The translations under genes and the position numbers were made by a program. The notes under the pieces were generated by a model, which made no database searches, was not told the origin of the DNA, and was given only the letters and a program-made list of their open reading frames with translations. Of a stretch of 64,000 nt of DNA, positions 34,086-43,140 are shown one piece after another. Numbering within the stretch: position 1 is the stretch's first letter; each line of letters begins with the position of its first letter. The DNA comes from Pseudomonadota bacterium (lineage in GTDB: Bacteria; Pseudomonadota; Alphaproteobacteria; Rhizobiales; Aestuariivirgaceae), in assembly GCA_963205315.1 (NCBI GenBank), contig CAUJIO010000008.1, positions 96,838-160,837 of the forward strand, read 5' to 3'.

Positions 34086-35711
34086 CTATCTTCCGTCCCT
34101 GAAACCGTTGGTGATCGGGTAGCGCCGGTCGCGGCCGAAGTTGCGGCGGGTGATCTTGACGCCCGGTGCAGCCTGCCGCCGCTTGTATTCGGCAATGTAA
34201 AGCATGTGCTGGATGCGCTTCACCAGCGCCTCGTCGTGGCCGCGCGCCACGATCTCCGCGACCGGCTGTTCGTTTTCGACAAGGCCTTCCAGGATATCGT
34301 CGAGCACGTCATAGGGTGGCAGCGAATCCTGGTCCTTCTGGTTCTCGCGCAATTCCGCCGTCGGCGCCTTGGTGATGATGCGCTCCGGAATGACGAAGCC
34401 CTGACTGTTGCGCCAGGCGGCCAGCCGGTAGACATCGGTCTTGTAGACGTCCTTGATGGGATTATAGCCGCCATTCATGTCGCCATAGAGCGTGGCATAG
34501 CCAACCGACATTTCAGACTTGTTGCCGGTGGTCAGCACCATGCCGCCGAACTTGTTTGAAATCGCCATCAGAATGACGCCGCGCGACCGCGACTGCAGGT
34601 TTTCTTCGGTGATGCCGCTGGAAGTGCCTTCGAACATGGGTCCCAGTGCGGCGAGAAATCCTTCCACCGGCTCCTTGATCGGCACGACGTCATAGCGCAC
34701 ACCCAGCAGCTTGGCGCATTCCTCGGCATCCACCAGGCTGTCGCGGCTGGTATAGGCATAGGGCAGCATGACGCAGTGAACGCGGTCAGCTCCAAGCGCG
34801 TCGACGGCCATCGCCGCGACGACCGCCGAGTCGATGCCACCGGACAATCCGAGCACCACCGACGGGAAGCGGTTCTTGTTCACGTAGTCCCTGAGACCGA
34901 GGACACAGGCCTTCCACGTCTCTTCTTCCTTTTCGGGCAGCCTGGACGTCTCGCCCTGCACCATGCTCCAGCCGTCATCGCCGCGCCGCCATTCGGTAAG
35001 TGCGATGGCTTCCTCGAACATCGGCATTTGCAAGGCGAGCGACCGGTCTGCGTTGATGACGAACGAGGCGCCGTCGAACACCAGTTCGTCCTGGCCGCAG
35101 ACTTGATTGAGATAGGCCATCGGCAACCCCGTTTCGGTAACGCGCGCCACCACGAGGTTCAAGCGAACATCGTCCTTGTTGCGCTCGAAGGGTGAGCCGT
35201 TGGGAACCAGCAGGATCTCGGCACCGGTTTCGGCCAGAGTCTCGCAGGTCTCCTCCGTCCAGATGTCTTCGCAGATGGGAACGCCGATGCGTACACCCTT
35301 GAAGGCAATGGGACCGGGGGCGGGCCCCGGCTGGAACACGCGCTTTTCGTCGAACACGCCGTAGTTCGGCAGGTCGAACTTGTAGCGCAGTGTTTCGATC
35401 TTGCCATTGGCAAGCAGAGCCACGGCATTATAGAGCTTGTCGCCATCGCGCCATGGCAGGCCCATCAACACGCCGGGACCGCTGATCGTGTCCTTTGCCA
35501 GCTCCTCCACGGCGGCCCTGCAGGCCGCCACGAATGACGGGCGAAGGACCAGGTCCTCCGGCGGGTAGCCGCAGATGAACAATTCCGGGAACAGGATCAG
35601 GTCGGCATCCGGCACCTTGGCCCGGGCCTCGCGCGCCTTGGCGAGATTGGCGGCGATGGCGCCCAGAGTCGGGTTCAGCTGGGCCAGGGCGATGATGAGC
35701 GTGTCTGTCAT
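34086..35711 (-). CDS. nadE: Glutamine-dependent NAD+ synthetase
   Basis: A 541-residue two-domain enzyme. The N-terminal nitrilase-type glutaminase has its Glu in [14 protein letters not shown], Lys in [18 protein letters not shown] and Cys in [12 protein letters not shown]. The C-terminal synthetase has the PP-loop [18 protein letters not shown] and [26 protein letters not shown]. It amidates nicotinic acid adenine dinucleotide to NAD. The start [17 protein letters not shown] at 35711 is typical. First gene of nadE-gltX-GST, divergent from the acyl-CoA synthetase. Confidence 0.95.
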   Translation of the reverse strand: MTDTLIIALAQLNPTLGAIAANLAKAREARAKVPDADLILFPELFICGYPPEDLVLRPSFVAACRAAVEELAKDTISGPGVLMGLPWRDGDKLYNAVALLANGKIETLRYKFDLPNYGVFDEKRVFQPGPAPGPIAFKGVRIGVPICEDIWTEETCETLAETGAEILLVPNGSPFERNKDDVRLNLVVARVTETGLPMAYLNQVCGQDELVFDGASFVINADRSLALQMPMFEEAIALTEWRRGDDGWSMVQGETSRLPEKEEETWKACVLGLRDYVNKNRFPSVVLGLSGGIDSAVVAAMAVDALGADRVHCVMLPYAYTSRDSLVDAEECAKLLGVRYDVVPIKEPVEGFLAALGPMFEGTSSGITEENLQSRSRGVILMAISNKFGGMVLTTGNKSEMSVGYATLYGDMNGGYNPIKDVYKTDVYRLAAWRNSQGFVIPERIITKAPTAELRENQKDQDSLPPYDVLDDILEGLVENEQPVAEIVARGHDEALVKRIQHMLYIAEYKRRQAAPGVKITRRNFGRDRRYPITNGFRDGR

Positions 35712-35784
35712 GATGCCGAGGGTCTTAGCGGATGAAGGGCAGGCCTTCAATCACGCGGCGTTGACGCCGCCCGCCCAATTGCGC

Positions 35785-37299
35785 ATGACTGGCGTCATGA
35801 TCCTGAGAACCCTGCTTGCTGCCCAACCCGTCCACGCCACCGCCATACTGGCGCCGGAGCGGGATGTCATGTCCTATGGCCTCCTTGGCACATTGTGTGC
35901 CGAGACATGCGCGGCGCTCCGTGCGCGCGGCTTGGCCCGAAACGACAAGCTGGCCATCGTCCTGCCCAATGGGCCTGAGATGGCGGCGGCCTTTTTCGCT
36001 ACCGCCTGCGCCGTCACCGCGGCGCCCTTGAATCCCGCTTATCGGGAGGACGAATTCCATTTTTACATGGAAGACCTAAAGGCGAAGGCGCTGCTCGTCG
36101 AAGAGGGCAGCGCCTCGCCAGCCATTGCCGCAGCGCATCGTCTCGGCATTGCGGTGCTGACGCTGCATCCCGCCCGCGAGGCCGGCGCCTTCACCATCAC
36201 CGGCGATGCCATCGCACCAGTCTCCGCTGAAGGAGAGGCGGCGCCGGACGATGTGGCACTCGTGTTGCACACATCAGGCACCACATCACGGCCGAAGATC
36301 GTGCCGCTCTCCCACACCAATCTGTTGGCTTCCGCCCGCAATATCGCCGGCACGCTGCGGCTGACGTCCGCCGACCGTTGCCTCAACATCATGCCGTTGT
36401 TCCATATTCATGGACTCGTCGCGGCAATTCTCGCCAGTCTGCATGCCGGCGCCTCGGTGTGCTGCACGCCGGGCTTCAATGCGCTCAAGTTCTTCGGCTG
36501 GATGGAGGAGGCGAGTCCCACCTGGTACACGGCGGTGCCGACCATGCATCAGGCCATCCTGTCGCGCGCCGAGCGCAATCACGCCATCATCGCCGCAACG
36601 CCGCTGCGCTTCATCCGCTCAAGTTCGGCCTCACTGCCGGTGCCGGTTTTCCATGCGCTCGAGAAGATTTTCTCATGTCCCGTCATCGAAGCCTATGCGA
36701 TGACTGAAAACGCCCATCAGATGACATCGAACCAGTTGCCGCCCGGCCAGCGCAAGCCCGGATTCGTCGGCTGCGCGGCAGGCCCCGAGGTTGCCGTCAT
36801 GGCAGTCGATGGCCGCTTGCTCGCGGCGCATGAAGAGGGCGAGGTGGTAACCCGTGGCCCCAACGTGACATTGGGATACGAGAACAATCTGAAGGCCAAT
36901 GCCGAGGGCTTCGCGCACGGCTGGTTCCACACCGGTGACCAGGGTTTCATGGATGAGGACGGCTATCTGAAGATCACCGGCCGCCTGAGGGAGATCATCA
37001 ATCGCGGCGGCGAGAAGGTCGCCCCGGTGGAAGTTGACGAGGTGCTGATGGAACATCCTGCCGTGCATCAGGCCGTGACCTTTGCGGTGCCGCATGACAA
37101 GCTGGGCGAAGACGTCGCCGCCGCCGTCGTGCTGCGCGACGGCCAGTCGGTGAACGAGCGCGCGTTGCAGGACTTTGCCAATACGAAACTCGCGGCCTTC
37201 AAGGTGCCGCGCCGCATCCTCATCCTCGAGGAAATTCCGAAAGGAGCGACCGGAAAGCTGCAGCGCATCGGCCTCGCCCAGAAACTGGGACTCGCATGA
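35785..37299 (+). CDS. Acyl-CoA synthetase resembling oxalate-CoA ligase
   Basis: A 504-residue ANL-superfamily ligase with the AMP-binding P-loop LHTSGTTSRPKIVPLSH, MPLFHIHGLVAAILASL, TWYTAVPTMHQAIL, LRFIRSSSASLPVPVFHALE, EAYAMTENAHQMTSN and GWFHTGDQGFMDEDGYLKITGR, and the C-terminal lysine in PKGATGKLQR. These segments follow plant AAE3 and yeast Pcs60 oxalyl-CoA synthetases closely, so oxalate or another small carboxylate is a reasonable substrate guess. The start is ATG 35785 or 35797; neither has a strong ribosome site. The stop overlaps panE (ATGA). Confidence 0.8.
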   Translation: MTGVMILRTLLAAQPVHATAILAPERDVMSYGLLGTLCAETCAALRARGLARNDKLAIVLPNGPEMAAAFFATACAVTAAPLNPAYREDEFHFYMEDLKAKALLVEEGSASPAIAAAHRLGIAVLTLHPAREAGAFTITGDAIAPVSAEGEAAPDDVALVLHTSGTTSRPKIVPLSHTNLLASARNIAGTLRLTSADRCLNIMPLFHIHGLVAAILASLHAGASVCCTPGFNALKFFGWMEEASPTWYTAVPTMHQAILSRAERNHAIIAATPLRFIRSSSASLPVPVFHALEKIFSCPVIEAYAMTENAHQMTSNQLPPGQRKPGFVGCAAGPEVAVMAVDGRLLAAHEEGEVVTRGPNVTLGYENNLKANAEGFAHGWFHTGDQGFMDEDGYLKITGRLREIINRGGEKVAPVEVDEVLMEHPAVHQAVTFAVPHDKLGEDVAAAVVLRDGQSVNERALQDFANTKLAAFKVPRRILILEEIPKGATGKLQRIGLAQKLGLA

Positions 37300-38267
37300 C
37301 ATCCATCTGCATCTTCGGCGCCGGGGCCATCGGCGGCTATGTCGGCGCCAGGCTGGCGATGATGGGCGAGTGTGAAGTTTCGCTGGTGGCGCGCGGCGCG
37401 CATCTGGCGGCAATGAAAGCCAATGGCCTCGTCCTCAAACAGGGCGGCGAGACCTACTCGCTGCATCCGAAAGTGACGGACGATCCGAACACGCTGGGAC
37501 CGCAAGACTATATCATCCTGACGCTCAAGGCCCATGCCGTCTCTGGCGTTATCGACCAGATGCAGCCGTTGATCGGACCGCACACGTCCATTCTCTTTGC
37601 GCAGAACGGAGTGCCGTGGTGGTACTTCCACGGCGCCGGCGCGCCATACGAAGGCCACCAGCTCGAAAGCGTCGATCCCGGCGGCATAATCTGGAAGCGC
37701 ATTGGTCCTGATCGGGCGCTGGGCTCGGTCGTGTGGCAGGCGGCCGAAATCGAATCGCCGGGCGTCATCACGCACCACTACGGCGACCGCATGCCAATCG
37801 GCGAGCCCAATGGCGAAAAGTCCGACCGTTCCGCCCTGCTCAGCAGATTGCTGACCTCGGCCGGCGTGAAGAGTCCGGTACGGCCCAACTTGCGCAATGA
37901 AATCTGGCTGAAGCTGTGGGGCAATCTCAGTTTCAATCCGGTCAGCGTTCTAACGCAGGGCACGCTGATCGATCTTGCCACGGACGCCGGCACGCGCCGC
38001 GTCATCCGCGCTATGATGGAGGAAGCAAAAGTCATCGGCGAGGCGCTCGGCATCACGTTCGCAGTCGGCGTCGACGAGCGTATGGACATGGCGGCAAAGG
38101 TCGGCGCACACCGCACGTCCATGCTGCAGGACGTCGAAGCCGGGCGGCCGACGGAACTGGAAGCCTTGCTGGGCGTTGTCATCGAGTTGGGAAGGCTGGT
38201 GAAATGCGACACGCCAAGCTTGCAATTGGTGTATGATCTCGCCAAATTCCGCAGCAGGACCGGATAG
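37296..38267 (+). CDS. panE: Ketopantoate reductase family protein (PanE/ApbA)
   Basis: A 323-residue NADPH-dependent oxidoreductase. It has an N-terminal Rossmann motif ICIFGAGAIGGYVGARLAMMG, LTLKAHAVSGVIDQM, QNGVPWWYF, and a C-terminal helical domain with the conserved LWGNLSFNPVSVLTQGTL and DVEAGRPTELEALLGVVIELG. Family members reduce 2-dehydropantoate to pantoate, the CoA precursor. Coupling to a CoA ligase gene could be meaningful, but paralogues of PanE with other 2-keto-acid substrates are common. Confidence 0.83.
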   Translation: MTSICIFGAGAIGGYVGARLAMMGECEVSLVARGAHLAAMKANGLVLKQGGETYSLHPKVTDDPNTLGPQDYIILTLKAHAVSGVIDQMQPLIGPHTSILFAQNGVPWWYFHGAGAPYEGHQLESVDPGGIIWKRIGPDRALGSVVWQAAEIESPGVITHHYGDRMPIGEPNGEKSDRSALLSRLLTSAGVKSPVRPNLRNEIWLKLWGNLSFNPVSVLTQGTLIDLATDAGTRRVIRAMMEEAKVIGEALGITFAVGVDERMDMAAKVGAHRTSMLQDVEAGRPTELEALLGVVIELGRLVKCDTPSLQLVYDLAKFRSRTG

Positions 38268-38296
38268 ATCGAATTCAAGCGGTGGGAGTGGGATGA

Positions 38297-39298
38297 ATGC
38301 GTCTCGACAATGAAAAGCCAGACTATGACAGCATCGAGGATCGCCGCGGGCAAGGCGGCAGGCCGGGTGGTGGATTCGGTTTCCCGGGCGGTGGCGGCGG
38401 ACGCCGCATCAACATCCCGATGGGCGGACGCGGCGGTGGCTTCAGCGTGTCCACGATCATCATGCTTGTCGTCATCTACTTCGTCATCAAACTGGTGTTT
38501 GGCATTGACCTGCTGCAGGTGATCAATGGCGGCGGCATTCCGGTTCCGGGCGGCGGCACGGATACCCAGATCACGGTTCCCGACGGCAGTACCGAAGTCG
38601 GAACTGGTGGTGACACCACGATTGGCACCGGCACGGGCACTGCCGGCGCGGACAGCGACGCCGGCAAGGAATTCGTCGCGCGCGTTCTCGGGTCCAACAA
38701 CCGCATCTGGGGAGAGATCTTCACCTCGATGGGCAAATCCTATGAGAAGCCCAAACTTGTGCTGTTCGAGGATTACGTGCAATCGGCCTGCGGTGCGGCC
38801 CAGTCGAGCATGGGTCCGTTTTATTGTCCCGGCGATCAGAAGGTCTACATTGATCTGAGCTTCTATCAGGACATGAAGAACAAGCTTGGCGCGCCGGGCG
38901 ATTTTGCCCAGGCCTACGTGATCGCCCACGAGGTCGGGCATCACGTGCAGAACATGCTCGGTATCGCCAAGCAGGTGACGGAAGCCCGCATGCGCGCCTC
39001 CGAAACGGAGAGCAACCAGCTCTCGGTTCGCATGGAACTGCAGGCCGACTGTTTTTCCGGCATTTGGGCGCAGGAGGCCAATGCCTCCGCCAAGATTCTC
39101 GAGCAGGGCGATATCGAGGAGGGCCTGAATGCGGCTGCGGCCATTGGCGACGACCGCCTGCAGAAGCGCAGCCAGGGCTATGTGGTCCCGGATTCCTTTA
39201 CGCACGGCTCCTCGGAGCAGCGCGTGAACTGGTTCAAGCGCGGCTTTCAGGCGAAGAGCCTGAACGACTGCAATACATTCAACACCAACAACCTCTGA
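38297..39298 (+). CDS. Neutral zinc metallopeptidase, YpfJ/KPN_02809 family
   Basis: A 333-residue protein with a Gly/Arg-rich cytoplasmic N-terminus (residues 20-55), a single membrane helix (FSVSTIIMLVVIYFVIKLVFGI), a Gly/Thr-rich linker, and a C-terminal peptidase domain carrying VIAHEVGHHVQNMLG (HExxH zinc site), MELQADCFSGIWA and SFTHGSSEQRVNWFKRGF. It is likely anchored in the inner membrane facing the periplasm. The physiological substrate is unknown. The ATG at 38297 follows a GTGGGAG ribosome site. Confidence 0.9.
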   Translation: MRLDNEKPDYDSIEDRRGQGGRPGGGFGFPGGGGGRRINIPMGGRGGGFSVSTIIMLVVIYFVIKLVFGIDLLQVINGGGIPVPGGGTDTQITVPDGSTEVGTGGDTTIGTGTGTAGADSDAGKEFVARVLGSNNRIWGEIFTSMGKSYEKPKLVLFEDYVQSACGAAQSSMGPFYCPGDQKVYIDLSFYQDMKNKLGAPGDFAQAYVIAHEVGHHVQNMLGIAKQVTEARMRASETESNQLSVRMELQADCFSGIWAQEANASAKILEQGDIEEGLNAAAAIGDDRLQKRSQGYVVPDSFTHGSSEQRVNWFKRGFQAKSLNDCNTFNTNNL

Positions 39299-39338
39299 TC
39301 GCTGTACGACTCCGCGGCGTGACTTAGCATCCCACCTG

Positions 39339-39352
39339 TTGACCAAGATCAA
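39339..39352. promoter_or_regulatory. FixK/FNR-type box TTGA-N6-TCAA upstream of usp
   Basis: TTGACCAAGATCAA is a perfect TTGA-N6-TCAA dyad. It is centred 77 bp before the usp ATG. A TAAGAA -10-like hexamer at 39374-39379 would put the transcription start near 39387, so the box would sit at about -41.5, the class II activator position for FNR/FixK proteins. Confidence 0.6.
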
Positions 39353-39422
39353 AGTCCGTCGTGTGACCAGTCACTAAGAACCACTCACGGACGTCATTTT
39401 GACAGGTTCGATGGAGGAACAG

Positions 39423-39836
39423 ATGACCAGCAAGATTCTCTGTGCGACGGATGGAACGGACCATTCGCTGCAGGCCATTCAACTCGCCGCACAAATGTCG
39501 GCAAAGATGGGTGCCAAGCTCGCGATCTGCGCCGTGAACGTGGCGCGCGGCGGTGCCCGTGGACCGCTGATCTATTCCTGGGAAGACGAGGATGTGAAGA
39601 AGGTCCTCGACAATGCTGCTGCGGAGGCCCGCAAGGCCGGTGCGACGGCCGTCGAGGAACTCGCCCTCCGGAGCCGCGAGGCGGCAGCCGCCATCGTTCA
39701 GTATGCGGAAGAAAACGGCTTCGATCACATTGTCGTCGGCACCGGCGACAAGCGCGGCGTGTCCAGGCTGGTCCTCGGGTCGGTCGCTGCGGACGTGGCT
39801 GGCCGCGCCCATTGCACCGTGACCGTAGCCCGCTGA
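39423..39836 (+). CDS. Universal stress protein (UspA family)
   Basis: A 137-residue single Usp domain: ILCATDGTDHSLQAIQLAAQMSAKMGAKLAICAVNV at the start and HIVVGTGDKRGVSRLVLGSVAADVAGRAHCTVTV at the end. In the ATP-binding G-X2-G-X9-G-S/T pattern the second glycine is replaced (G-T-G-D...GS by alignment), so nucleotide binding is not assured. The ATG at 39423 follows GGAGGAAC. The upstream FixK-type box suggests induction at low oxygen. It ends next to the convergent polyprenyl transferase gene. Confidence 0.88.
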   Translation: MTSKILCATDGTDHSLQAIQLAAQMSAKMGAKLAICAVNVARGGARGPLIYSWEDEDVKKVLDNAAAEARKAGATAVEELALRSREAAAAIVQYAEENGFDHIVVGTGDKRGVSRLVLGSVAADVAGRAHCTVTVAR

Positions 39837-41270
39837 TCAGTAGGCGTTTTCGCTCTTCAGAAGAGCGAACGGCGTCTTGGCGATGATGTAGATATCGAAG
39901 CCGAGCGACCAGCGATCGATATACTCGAGATCGTGTTTGACGCGCTGCTCCAGCTTGTCGCGCGTATCGGTTTCGCCGCGCCAGCCATTGATCTGCGCCC
40001 AGCCGGTGATGCCCGGTTTCACCTTGTGGCGGGCAAAATAGCCGTCGACGACCTTTTCATAAAGGGCTTCGGCGGCTTTGGCCTGTGTCGCATGTGGCCG
40101 TGGTCCGACCAGCGACAGTTGGCCCTTGAGCACGTTGAACAGCTGCGGAAGCTCATCCACTGACGTCTTGCGGATGAAGCGGCCGACCCGCGTCACACGC
40201 GGATCGTCCCGCGTGACCAGCTTGGCCGCTGCGGCATCGCAGCGGTCGGTGTACATCGAGCGGAACTTGAAGACCTCGATCAGCTCATTGTTGAAGCCAT
40301 AGCGCTTCTGCCTGAAAATGACCGGTCCCTTGCTTTCACTCTTGATCGCCAGTGCAATGCCCAGCATGACCGGCGAGAGCAGCACAATGGCAATGAGTGC
40401 CAACAGCCGGTCGAGAGTTTCCTTCTGGAACAGGCTCCAGCCTTTCAGCGGCCGGTCAAAGACCGACAGGAGCGGCAACTTTCCCAGGAATGTATAGGCG
40501 CGGGCATTGAGTTTCAGGTTCGATGTATGTCCGCTGATGCGGATGTCTACCGGCAATTCCCACAGCCGGCGCAAGATGGTGAGAAGCCGTGTTTCGGCCG
40601 AAAGCGGTATGGCCACCACGATAAGGTCGACGCGTTGCGACCGGGAATAATGCGCCAGCTCCTCGATCTTGCCGATCTTGTGATACTTGCGGATTGATTG
40701 CGGGCTGCGCGCATCCTCGCGATCGTCGAACAGCCCAACGATCTCGATGTCGAGGCCGCGCGACGTTTCCAGCAGGTTCAGGGCTTCTTCCGCCGCCTTG
40801 CCGCCGCCGACGATGGCGATGCGCTGGCGGAACCGCCCCGTCGTCGCACGCGGCGAGGCCCACAGCGACACCAGCCCGCGGGTCAATCCGAAATACACGG
40901 GAAGCACCGCCATCCACAGATAGAGCCAGCCATAATCCATTTCGAGCAGGAAGACGTGCGTCAGCGCGAAGAGTGCGCCCCCCAGGATGAAACAGCATGC
41001 GGCGGCACGCAAAGCCGTCCAGGCAGCCTGTGTCATGGCCTTGATGTCATAGAGGCCAAGCGCCCGCATGCCGAAGACGCAGATCAAAGCCAGTTCGGCG
41101 GCAAGAAATCCGATGACCTGTGGACTGGTGGCAGCGAGATTGACGGTTGACAGGAGCGATATGACGATCGACGCGCAGAAGAGGACTGCGACATCGAGAA
41201 ACTTCAAAATTCTCTGAATGACTTCGCGGTCGACGTAGCGGTCAATGCGCGTGCCCGTCTGCAGTCCCAT
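39837..41270 (-). CDS. Undecaprenyl-phosphate sugar phosphotransferase, WcaJ type
   Basis: A 477-residue polyisoprenyl-phosphate hexose-1-phosphate transferase. Four N-terminal membrane helices are followed by a nucleotide-binding-like soluble domain (RIAIVGGGKAAEEALNLLE near residue 145). A fifth helix (LLALIAIVLLSPVMLGIALAI) and the C-terminal catalytic domain (KRYGFNNELIEVFKFRSMYTD, RVTRVGRFIRKTSVDELPQLFNVLKGQLSLVGPRP) come last. It starts exopolysaccharide or capsule repeat units by loading a sugar phosphate on the lipid carrier. No other polysaccharide gene adjoins it. The ATG at 41270 follows GTGGGAG. Confidence 0.92.
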   Translation of the reverse strand: MGLQTGTRIDRYVDREVIQRILKFLDVAVLFCASIVISLLSTVNLAATSPQVIGFLAAELALICVFGMRALGLYDIKAMTQAAWTALRAAACCFILGGALFALTHVFLLEMDYGWLYLWMAVLPVYFGLTRGLVSLWASPRATTGRFRQRIAIVGGGKAAEEALNLLETSRGLDIEIVGLFDDREDARSPQSIRKYHKIGKIEELAHYSRSQRVDLIVVAIPLSAETRLLTILRRLWELPVDIRISGHTSNLKLNARAYTFLGKLPLLSVFDRPLKGWSLFQKETLDRLLALIAIVLLSPVMLGIALAIKSESKGPVIFRQKRYGFNNELIEVFKFRSMYTDRCDAAAAKLVTRDDPRVTRVGRFIRKTSVDELPQLFNVLKGQLSLVGPRPHATQAKAAEALYEKVVDGYFARHKVKPGITGWAQINGWRGETDTRDKLEQRVKHDLEYIDRWSLGFDIYIIAKTPFALLKSENAY

Positions 41271-41348
41271 GTCAAACTCCCACACCGGCGGCCTGCGAAT
41301 CCGCCAATCCAGGGTCTAACGGGAGTTCCTGAAAGGATGGTCAAGACG

Positions 41349-41366
41349 GCCGCCGTTGCCGGCGGC
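41349..41366. repeat. GC-rich hairpin between WcaJ-type gene and small membrane gene
   Basis: GCCGCCG-TTGC-CGGCGGC, a perfect 7-bp stem. A weaker GGTTGA/TCAACC stem lies beside it at 41379-41399. Both are downstream of the small membrane-protein gene on the minus strand, but no clear T-run follows, so terminator function is only possible. Confidence 0.35.
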
Positions 41367-41409
41367 ATTGTCACTCAAGGTTGAGATTTCGTTTCAACCG
41401 GCCGGCCGC

Positions 41410-41658
41410 TCAGCTGCAGAACCCCACCAGAATATTCTGGCCCATCGTCTGCACATTGGCGGCGGTTGAAGCCGAAACCTCGGTGCGGATGGTGTTGCAG
41501 AGTTCGCTGTATTGTTTGTGAACCGAATAGGCATAGCCTCCGGTGATCGCCATGAGGAACAGCAACCCGATGCTGACTCGGGCAAGCAGCCTTGCCGAAT
41601 GCTGGTTCTCGTCAGCCACGCGCTTCCACACCATCGCCGAATTGGTTGTCACAGACAT
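41410..41658 (-). CDS. Small single-pass membrane protein, unknown function
   Basis: An 82-residue protein with one central membrane helix (VSIGLLFLMAITGGYAYSV, about residues 28-46), a basic N-terminal side and a C-terminal 35-residue region (QYSELCNTIRTEVSASTAANVQTMGQNILVGFCS) with two cysteines. By the positive-inside rule the C-terminal part should face the periplasm. I do not recognise the family. A good GGAGAGG ribosome site precedes the ATG, supporting translation. It lies between a polysaccharide-initiating transferase and glycerate kinase. Confidence 0.6.
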   Translation of the reverse strand: MSVTTNSAMVWKRVADENQHSARLLARVSIGLLFLMAITGGYAYSVHKQYSELCNTIRTEVSASTAANVQTMGQNILVGFCS

Positions 41659-41674
41659 TTTGCCTCTCCGTCTT

Positions 41675-41712
41675 CCATCATCGTCCCGCAGTGATGATGG
41701 TGAAATTTTTTT
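41675..41712 (+). terminator. Hairpin plus T-run in plus orientation
   Basis: CCATCATC (41675-41682) and GATGATGG (41693-41700) pair perfectly around a 10-base loop. Reading plus, the sequence continues TGAAATTTTTTTC. This has the form of an intrinsic terminator although no plus-strand gene precedes it. In the minus direction the same hairpin sits in the leader of the 82-residue protein, just before its ribosome site. Confidence 0.4.
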
Positions 41713-41876
41713 CTACACCCCGGGTAGGGAACTGTTGAGGTTAATCAGGTGTTGCGCTGAATGCCGGGTAAACTGGATCAGTTGAATTTCATGCGAATTG
41801 CCATGATGTTCCGCGCCGCTTGTGCCGGCTGCACGCTTGGCGCTAAATCTCGGGCGAGAGTGCAGGGGGATACAGG

Positions 41877-43136
41877 GTGACAGGCGGCAACCACCAGGAT
41901 CGTCAGATATTGCGTGACCTGTTTGACGTTGCGGTTGCTGCAGCCAATCCCGTAACCGCCGTGGCGCGCAATTTGCCGCCGAAACCCAAAGGCCGGACGG
42001 TGGTGATCGGCGCGGGCAAGGCGGCGATCCCCATGGCAAAGGCATTGGAATACAATTGGGATGGCCCGCTTGAGGGCTTCGTTGTCGCACCGCATGGATA
42101 CACCCACGATTTGCGGCGCATCGGCGTCGTGCACGCCAGCCATCCGGTGGCCGATGATTTCAGTTTTGCGGCCGCCGAAAAGGCGTTGGCGCTGGCCGCA
42201 ACACTGGGCCCCGACGATCTTCTGATCGCCCTCATCTCGGGCGGTGGCTCTGCGCTGATGTCGAAACCGGTGGCGGGCATTGCCATGGCGGAAAAATTCG
42301 GCCTCATCCGCACACTGTTGAAAAGTGGCGCCAACATCGCCGAGTTGAATTGCGTGCGAAAGCAGTTGTCGGCGATCAAGGGCGGCCGCCTGGCGCGCGC
42401 CGCTGGAAAGGCCCGCATCTATACGCTCGCCCTGTCAGACGTGCCGGGCGATGACCCCGCGATCATTGCGTCCGGCCCGACCGTGACGGACACCACATCA
42501 AAGCGTGATGCACAGGCCATTCTCGAACGCTACGGCGTCGTGCCCCCGCCCGCCATTGCGCATTGGCTGACCCTCCCAGACGATGACCGCAGCATTCTCA
42601 GCAATGAGGTTGAGACCCGCGTCATCGTCTCGCCGCATGAATCCTTCCTGGCGGCCCGGCGCGAAGCCGAGGCAATCGGCCTAAATGTTCTCTATCTCGG
42701 TGATCGCATTGAAGGCGAGGCCCGCGACGTCGCCAAGGTCCATGCCGCCGTAGCGCTCGAGATTGCAGCACATGGCCAGCCGGTGAAGCGGCCTGCATTA
42801 CTGCTGTCTGGCGGTGAAACCGGGGTCACGGTGCGCGGCAATGGCAGGGGCGGGCGCAACGTCGAGTTCCTGCTGGCGCTGGCCATTGCCCTCAGCGGCG
42901 ACAGCCGCATGGCAGCGCTGGCCGCCGACACCGACGGCATTGACGGCATGGAACAGATTGCCGGTGCGGTGATCGATGCGTCCAGTCTGTCCCGCGCCCG
43001 CCAACGCGGTCTCGACCCGGTGGCGATCTTGGAAAACAACGACGCACACAGCCTTTTTGAAAAGCTCGGCGATCAGGTGATTACCGGTCCCACGCATACC
43101 AATGTCAACGATTTTCGCGCCATTCTCATCAGGTGA
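41877..43136 (+). CDS. Glycerate 2-kinase (GckA/TtuD, MOFRL family)
   Basis: A 419-residue DUF4147/MOFRL-type kinase with the N-terminal VVIGAGKAAIPMAKALE, HASHPVADDFSFAAAEKALALA, LISGGGSALMSKP, LNCVRKQLSAIKGGRLARAA, LSDVPGDDPAIIASGPTVTD and C-terminal LLLSGGETGVTVRGNGRGGRNVEFLLALAI...AADTDGIDGMEQ. It phosphorylates glycerate to 2-phosphoglycerate. In the glyoxylate-tartronate semialdehyde-glycerate route it would receive carbon from ureidoglycolate, matching allA and the purine operon downstream; that link is inference. GTG start after a GGGGGA site. The LysR gene follows 4 bp later. Confidence 0.88.
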   Translation: MTGGNHQDRQILRDLFDVAVAAANPVTAVARNLPPKPKGRTVVIGAGKAAIPMAKALEYNWDGPLEGFVVAPHGYTHDLRRIGVVHASHPVADDFSFAAAEKALALAATLGPDDLLIALISGGGSALMSKPVAGIAMAEKFGLIRTLLKSGANIAELNCVRKQLSAIKGGRLARAAGKARIYTLALSDVPGDDPAIIASGPTVTDTTSKRDAQAILERYGVVPPPAIAHWLTLPDDDRSILSNEVETRVIVSPHESFLAARREAEAIGLNVLYLGDRIEGEARDVAKVHAAVALEIAAHGQPVKRPALLLSGGETGVTVRGNGRGGRNVEFLLALAIALSGDSRMAALAADTDGIDGMEQIAGAVIDASSLSRARQRGLDPVAILENNDAHSLFEKLGDQVITGPTHTNVNDFRAILIR

Positions 43137-43140
43137 GTTG

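Noticed and set aside
37778..39352. Minus-strand open frame of 524 codons
   Set aside because: Antisense to panE and the zinc metallopeptidase; low-complexity composition.
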